Positions 1-10,697 of a stretch of 10,697 bases of DNA are shown here, piece by piece. The notes beneath the pieces were generated by a model that saw nothing but the letters and a program-made list of their open reading frames with translations, was not told where the DNA came from and did no database searches. Each line of letters opens with the position of its first letter. Position 1 is the first letter of the stretch. Origin of the DNA: Chloroflexota bacterium. GTDB lineage: Bacteria; Chloroflexota; Dehalococcoidia; SM23-28-2; RBG-16-64-32. The stretch lies in the NCBI GenBank assembly GCA_022565075.1, contig JADFKG010000067.1:1-10697 (forward strand). Reading direction: 5' to 3'. The position numbers were made by a program, and so were the translations under genes.

Positions 1-360
1 CTCGTAGCCAGTCTCGATGTCGCGCGTCCCAACCAGCCACGACACGCAGAGCTTGGAGTCAGCATCGATGGCTGTCCACGTCCAGACGTTGCCGTAGCCA
101 AACTGTCCCTGCTTGTCTAGCGGGACGTTCCGGCGCTTGGCGTAGCAGAACGACCAGATTTCGTCACACTGAATCCGGCGCGACGGGACGTTGACGACGT
201 GCTCAGCGTGGTACTTGGCGCAGGCTTCGCCCACGTCCACGAGTAGCTTGGTGATCGTGTTCTTGGCTACGCCAGTCATACGGACGGTGGAGCGTATCGA
301 GTTGCCTTCGACCAACGCCCGCAGGACTAGGGTGCGCTTCTCTGTGCTCAACTTGTTCAT
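1..360 (-). CDS. IS1-family transposase, N-terminal part (runs off the window)
   Basis: Reading leftward from an ATG at 360-358, the frame stays open for 120 codons to the window edge, so only the N-terminal part is present. The protein begins MNKLSTEKRT and contains NSIRSTVRMTGVAKNT at about residues 20-35, the helix-turn-helix that recognises the element's ends. It continues with the IQCDEIWSFCYAK motif (Asp66) and WTAIDADSK (Asp99, Asp101). These are typical of single-frame IS1-family DDE transposases, where acidic residues carry out DNA strand transfer; the catalytic Glu would lie beyond the window. An in-frame ATG three codons earlier (369) is possible, but MNKLSTEK is the usual family start as I remember it. 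No clear ribosome binding site precedes either start. Whether the element is intact cannot be judged from here. Family assignment is confident, activity unknown. Confidence 0.88.
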   Translation of the reverse strand, partial: MNKLSTEKRTLVLRALVEGNSIRSTVRMTGVAKNTITKLLVDVGEACAKYHAEHVVNVPSRRIQCDEIWSFCYAKRRNVPLDKQGQFGYGNVWTWTAIDADSKLCVSWLVGTRDIETGYE

Positions 361-367
361 AGTTACC

Positions 368-396
368 ATGATGCTTGACCGCTCATGCATTGTCAA
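368..396 (-). promoter_or_regulatory. possible promoter of the IS1 transposase
   Basis: The minus strand carries a perfect TTGACA (396-391), a 17-bp spacer and CATCAT (373-368, four of six matches to TATAAT). Transcription would begin near 361, almost at the MNKL start codon at 360, which would explain why no ribosome binding site is seen. The weak -10 keeps confidence low. Confidence 0.3.
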
Positions 397-400
397 TAGG

Positions 401-434
401 ATATTGGGGAATAATCACCTGATATTTGGGAATA
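401..434 (+). repeat. pair of 13-bp direct repeats, 21 bp apart
   Basis: ATATTGGGGAATA (401-413) and ATATTTGGGAATA (422-434) differ at one position and repeat with a 21-bp period, about two helical turns. They sit upstream of the promoter at 448 and across the proposed IS boundary. They could be paired binding sites for a regulator of the gene at 497, or transposase sites at the IS end. Confidence 0.5.
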
Positions 435-447
435 TGGTACACATTTC

Positions 448-476
448 TTGACAAAGTTGCAACCAAGTTGGACAAT
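448..476 (+). promoter_or_regulatory. sigma-70-type promoter of the HTH-GHKL-STAS gene, with phased repeats
   Basis: A perfect -35 box TTGACA (448-453) is followed by a 17-bp spacer and a -10 box GACAAT (471-476, four of six consensus). Transcription should start near 483, giving a leader of about 14 nt. The spacer contains AAGTTG twice (454-459 and 465-470), 11 bp apart and thus on the same DNA face, and an 8-bp palindrome GTTGCAAC (456-463). This is a likely place for a repressor, possibly the encoded protein itself. Confidence 0.65.
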
Positions 477-496
477 GACGGTGCGGAGGTTTGTGA

Positions 497-1588
497 ATGG
501 CTCGTAGCGAGCGATTGAATCGCTTTATCATCAATAGCGTCGAAGCACACCCCAAAGACGTTGTTCGCCTTGCGGCAGCGGCTTTCGGGGTATCTCGGCA
601 GACTGTGATCAACCACATCGATCGTCTAGAGCGAGAAGGTGTCGTAGAGGCGCACGGGCGGACAAGAGCCCGACGATATGGCCTTAAGACGAACACGTGG
701 GCTAAGACCTCAGATGTCGTAGCGCCGTTTGAGGAAGACCGCGTCTGGCGTGAGCAAATCTTGCCATACATTCGTGACCTGCCTGAGAACGTCCTCGGTA
801 TCTGTAACTACGGTTGCACCGAGATGCTTAATAATGTGGCGGAGCACTCCGAGTCGCCAGAGGTGATGGTGCGGATAGACAGGACAGCTCTCAGGACTCA
901 AATTAGCATCGGTGACGTAGGTATTGGTATCTTCAACAAGTTGCAGCAAGCGTGTGGACTCGACGACCCGCGCCAGGCCCTTCTGGAACTCTCCAAGGGC
1001 AAGCTAACGTCCGACCCGGAGCACCACACAGGAGAAGGCATCTTCTTTACGTCACGAATGTTCGATGAGTTCATGATTATTTCTGGAACATCCCTCTTTC
1101 ACAGGACAAACCAGGATGATGACCAGTGGCTAGTAGACTTGCGGGAGAATCCCAAAGTCGATGGGACCATAATGATCATGATCATACGCAACGAGTCAGT
1201 CGCGACGGCGCAAGAAACCTTCGATAAATTCGCGTCCCCTGATGATGACTACGGCTTCTCCAAGACGCATATACCAATCCAATTGGCGCTCTACGAGGGC
1301 GAACAGATGGTGTCACGCTCGCAGGCTAAGCGAATATTGGCCAGGGCAGAGCGCTTTAAGGAAGTGATCCTTGACTTCACTGGCGTCAAGGAGATCGGGC
1401 AGGGTTTCGCAGACGAAGTCTTCCGCGTGTTTGCCAAAGAACATCCGGACGTAAACATCGTCCCCATGTTCACGACTCCGGAGATCGAGAAGACGATTAG
1501 CCGTGCGAGATGGGGCGAGACTGTCCCCAACGAGCCTCAGCAGCTTTCTTTGCTATCTCCCGCCGACGCTCCGGACTCAGCTTCCTAG
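497..1588 (+). CDS. HTH / GHKL ATPase / STAS-like (DUF4325-type) regulatory protein
   Basis: This 363-residue soluble protein has three parts. Residues about 1-65 form a winged helix-turn-helix (FGVSRQTVINHIDRLEREGVV at 30-50). Residues about 85-230 look like a GHKL ATP-binding domain: N-box E109-x3-N113 with H117, G1 box DVGIGI (D140, G142, G144) and G2 HTGEGI (G179, G181). Residues about 270-337 resemble the STAS-like DUF4325 domain (VILDFTGVKEIGQGFADEVFRVF at 290-312). No His-kinase dimerisation helix, receiver domain or membrane segment is seen. Separate GHKL and STAS proteins form anti-sigma kinase/antagonist pairs such as SpoIIAB/SpoIIAA; here both are fused to a DNA-binding module, suggesting an ATP-dependent regulator, but substrate and targets are unknown. 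The ATG at 497 is supported by GGAGG (485-489) seven bases upstream. Codon use is less GC-rich than rpoBC, suggesting transfer. The last 92 bp overlap the convergent gene. Confidence 0.85.
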   Translation: MARSERLNRFIINSVEAHPKDVVRLAAAAFGVSRQTVINHIDRLEREGVVEAHGRTRARRYGLKTNTWAKTSDVVAPFEEDRVWREQILPYIRDLPENVLGICNYGCTEMLNNVAEHSESPEVMVRIDRTALRTQISIGDVGIGIFNKLQQACGLDDPRQALLELSKGKLTSDPEHHTGEGIFFTSRMFDEFMIISGTSLFHRTNQDDDQWLVDLRENPKVDGTIMIMIIRNESVATAQETFDKFASPDDDYGFSKTHIPIQLALYEGEQMVSRSQAKRILARAERFKEVILDFTGVKEIGQGFADEVFRVFAKEHPDVNIVPMFTTPEIEKTISRARWGETVPNEPQQLSLLSPADAPDSAS

Positions 1589-1748
1589 CCCGCGCCTTCC
1601 CGCCCTTGAGCCCGCCCCTGCGGCCTAGCTCCACAGCCAGCGGGTCTTTGCCGTCGTCGGTCTTCTGGCCCGTCGCCTCTGCTACAATGTCCGCTGCCAG
1701 AGCGTTCGCATCGGTGGGGCGCTTCTTCTTGCTTGAGCGTTCAGGCAT
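1497..1748 (-). CDS. small basic protein with GG-rich motif, conserved hypothetical family
   Basis: This 83-residue protein is rich in Lys, Arg, Gly and Ala. Two blocks recall a widespread hypothetical family: an N-terminal PTDANALAADIVAEATGQ (11-28), and a GRRGGLKGGKARA then LSPERRREIAKKAAEARWG (42-75). I recognise the pattern (family members often read DPNQLA..IV..ATG, then GKDP.A..LGR+GG.KGG.AR) but know no proven function. The second block partly resembles KGG stress-protein repeats and its charge suggests nucleic-acid contact, which is inference. It has no signal peptide or membrane segment. Its 3' end overlaps the HTH-GHKL-STAS gene antisense by 92 bp, and its start lies 43 bp from the divergent membrane-protein gene. 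No good ribosome binding site precedes the ATG; GGGTGAG directly abuts it. The opposite frame across this stretch reads as low-complexity Ser/Ala/Pro/Phe, as expected of a shadow, so the minus strand is preferred. Confidence 0.75.
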   Translation of the reverse strand: MPERSSKKKRPTDANALAADIVAEATGQKTDDGKDPLAVELGRRGGLKGGKARARKLSPERRREIAKKAAEARWGQSRPISHG

Positions 1749-1757
1749 CTCACCCGC

Positions 1758-1763
1758 ATCTTA
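1758..1763 (-). promoter_or_regulatory. -10-like motif close to the start of the small basic protein
   Basis: The minus strand reads TAAGAT nine bases before the ATG at 1748. A start site six to eight bases downstream would leave at most a few leader bases. No -35 box is seen at the usual distance. Confidence 0.3.
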
Positions 1764-1775
1764 CCACGCCCCTGC

Positions 1776-1781
1776 TATACT
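1776..1781 (+). promoter_or_regulatory. -10-like motif close to the start of the two-helix membrane protein
   Basis: TATACT ends ten bases before the ATG at 1792, with CTCGCCACCC between them and no Shine-Dalgarno-like bases. This is the layout of a leaderless or near-leaderless transcript. No recognisable -35 box lies 17 bp upstream. Confidence 0.4.
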
Positions 1782-1791
1782 CTCGCCACCC

Positions 1792-2037
1792 ATGAACGCA
1801 GCGCAGTACGTGATAGCCCTCTTCCTTCAATCCTCGTCGTCGGGGGGCGACATCAGAGCGGCAGCGGTGGTTGGGATCGTGTGGGCTGCTATCTTCGTTG
1901 TTTTCCCGCTCGCATCTCACCATATGCCGGATGGAGGAGGTCGGCATGGCGTAGAGGCACGCCTAAAGTTTTTCGCATTGTGGGGTACCGTCACTGTGTT
2001 GGCCGCTGTAGGAGTGATCCGGATATTCGTCTTCTAG
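1792..2037 (+). CDS. small two-helix membrane protein, unknown function
   Basis: From the ATG at 1792 the frame encodes 81 residues. Two hydrophobic stretches look like membrane helices: about 22-42 (AAAVVGIVWAAIFVVFPLAS) and about 59-80 (FFALWGTVTVLAAVGVIRIF). They are joined by a short polar loop with HHMPDGGGRHG. The first 13 residues are mildly hydrophobic, followed by a Ser/Gly run. I do not recognise a family. The same frame is open upstream to 1510, but that part is antisense to the small basic protein, so the ATG at 1792 is a better start, also favoured by TATACT just before it. There is no ribosome binding site. The gene ends 31 bp before the rpoB promoter; its product could be a small inner-membrane protein, but nothing in its neighbours gives a role. 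Confidence 0.6.
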   Translation: MNAAQYVIALFLQSSSSGGDIRAAAVVGIVWAAIFVVFPLASHHMPDGGGRHGVEARLKFFALWGTVTVLAAVGVIRIFVF

Positions 2038-2068
2038 TGGATTCAGACTGACCCACTACCTCCCGTTC

Positions 2069-2097
2069 TTGACTTTTGACTTGGCGCTCACTAGAAT
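2069..2097 (+). promoter_or_regulatory. promoter of the rpoBC operon
   Basis: TTGACT (2069-2074), a 17-bp spacer and TAGAAT (2092-2097) match a sigma-70-type promoter at five of six positions in each box. Start of transcription is expected near 2104, about 115 nt before the rpoB start. A second TTGACT (2076-2081) overlaps the spacer and could pair with the AT-rich TATTTAAC that follows, so a second, weaker start is possible. This promoter makes rpoBC independent of any ribosomal-protein operon. Confidence 0.7.
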
Positions 2098-2103
2098 ATT
2101 TAA

Positions 2104-2218
2104 CTGGATGACTGTCGAATCCCCCCGGATTTCATTCCCTGTATCTGTTTGCCTTTGACCTTAGCCCCTGCCGCCTGTTCTGCCCTTCGCTTTTAGCCTC
2201 TCGGGAGGAGAGTTCTGC
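2104..2218 (+). promoter_or_regulatory. rpoB: rpoB mRNA leader with hairpin at the ribosome binding site
   Basis: The leader of about 115 nt contains a small hairpin GAATCC/GGATTT around CCCC (2117-2132). At its end is a strong ribosome binding site GGGAGGAG (2203-2210), eight bases before the rpoB ATG. The CCTCTC just upstream (2197-2202) can pair with GAGG (2205-2208) or, shifted by one, with GAGAG (2208-2212), so the site can be locally masked. The pairing is read directly; a regulatory role is inference. No attenuator or small-molecule aptamer was recognised. Confidence 0.4.
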
Positions 2219-10580
<8,362 letters not shown>

Positions 10581-10605
10581 CGAACCACGGCTCAGTGAAC
10601 TAACC

Positions 10606-10636
10606 GAGAAGCCCGGCCGTAGAGGCCGGGCTTCTT
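10606..10636 (+). terminator. intrinsic terminator after rpoC
   Basis: AGAAGCCCGGCC (10607-10618) pairs perfectly over 12 bp with GGCCGGGCTTCT (10624-10635) across the loop GTAGA, with one more G-T pair outside. The stem is very GC-rich. The T run is short (CTTCTT, mostly inside the stem), so termination may be less than complete. It lies 26 bp after the rpoC stop. Confidence 0.8.
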
Positions 10637-10664
10637 AGCGCCTGCCGCCTGCCACTGGCGGGTC

Positions 10665-10670
10665 TATAAT
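10665..10670 (+). promoter_or_regulatory. -10 box of the next transcription unit
   Basis: A perfect TATAAT follows the terminator. No good -35 box is seen 17 bp upstream (CTGCCG at 10642-10647 is the nearest). Transcription would start near 10677, and an ATG at 10690 begins a possible gene (ATGGCAAA) cut by the window edge; too little of it is present to name. Confidence 0.5.
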
Positions 10671-10697
10671 GTCCTCAGGGCCGGACCGAATGGCAAA

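Larger units (their letters stand above)
1..419 (-). mobile_element. IS1-family insertion sequence, one end (other end outside window)
   Basis: The transposase lies inside an insertion sequence whose right-hand end should fall between its start (360) and the next promoter (448). On the minus strand, a stretch starting at 419 reads GGTGATTATTCCCC. This resembles the GGTGATG-type termini of IS1 elements, so 419 is proposed as the boundary. The next bases rightward (TGATATTT) would then be the candidate target duplication. The opposite inverted repeat and duplication copy are outside the window, so the boundary is inference; the presence of an IS1-type element is well supported by the transposase. 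Confidence 0.6.

Noticed and set aside
191..451. 86-residue plus-strand frame in the IS1 region
   Set aside because: It is antisense to the well-recognised transposase and has no motif.
1172..1185. Tandem TGATCATGATCA palindrome
   Set aside because: It lies inside the regulator gene and encodes an Ile/Met repeat within a beta strand; codon content explains it well enough.
1510..1791. Upstream extension of the membrane-protein frame, adding 94 residues
   Set aside because: The extension is antisense to the small basic protein, is Ser/Ala/Pro-rich low complexity, and TATACT lies immediately before the internal ATG at 1792.
2035..2058. TAGTGG/CCACTA inverted repeat after the small membrane gene
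   Set aside because: The stem is only 6 bp with a 12-nt loop and no following T run, so it is not a convincing terminator.

Overview
The window is dominated by a complete rpoB–rpoC operon encoding the beta and beta' subunits of RNA polymerase (2219-10580). Just upstream is a 2-kb patch of accessory DNA. The RNA polymerase genes are GC-rich with strong G/C third positions. Three features point to a Chloroflexota bacterium, perhaps Dehalococcoidia-like: a long charged coiled-coil insertion near the N-terminus of beta', an extra ~90 residues between the FDG and DGRTGE motifs of beta, and no large insertion in the beta' trigger loop. This assignment rests on remembered family features and is not certain. 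The first 2 kb has visibly lower third-position GC.

Layout. (1) Positions 1-419 are the end of an IS1-family insertion sequence; its transposase runs leftward off the window. (2) At 497-1588 is a 363-residue protein combining a winged helix-turn-helix, a GHKL-type ATP-binding domain and a STAS-like domain. It has a good sigma-70-type promoter, phased repeats between -35 and -10, and a strong ribosome binding site. (3) A small basic protein (1748-1497, minus strand) overlaps the 3' end of that gene in antisense. It is divergent from an 81-residue two-helix membrane protein (1792-2037), with only 43 bp between the two starts and -10-like motifs so close to both that each may be translated without a leader. 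(4) The rpoBC operon has its own promoter (2069-2097) and a ~115-nt leader. rpoB and rpoC overlap by 17 nt, and rpoC starts at TTG behind a strong ribosome binding site. (5) A strong hairpin after rpoC is a likely terminator, followed by a perfect TATAAT that probably starts the next transcription unit.

How it fits together. rpoB and rpoC form the catalytic core of transcription and are co-expressed by overlap. In many bacteria rpoB follows rplJ-rplL; here that block is absent upstream and accessory genes occupy its place. The most interesting accessory gene is the HTH–GHKL–STAS-like protein. It joins in one chain a DNA-binding module and two folds that, as separate proteins, make up the anti-sigma kinase/anti-anti-sigma switch, so it could be a one-protein ATP-dependent regulatory switch. 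That role is inference; no function is established here.
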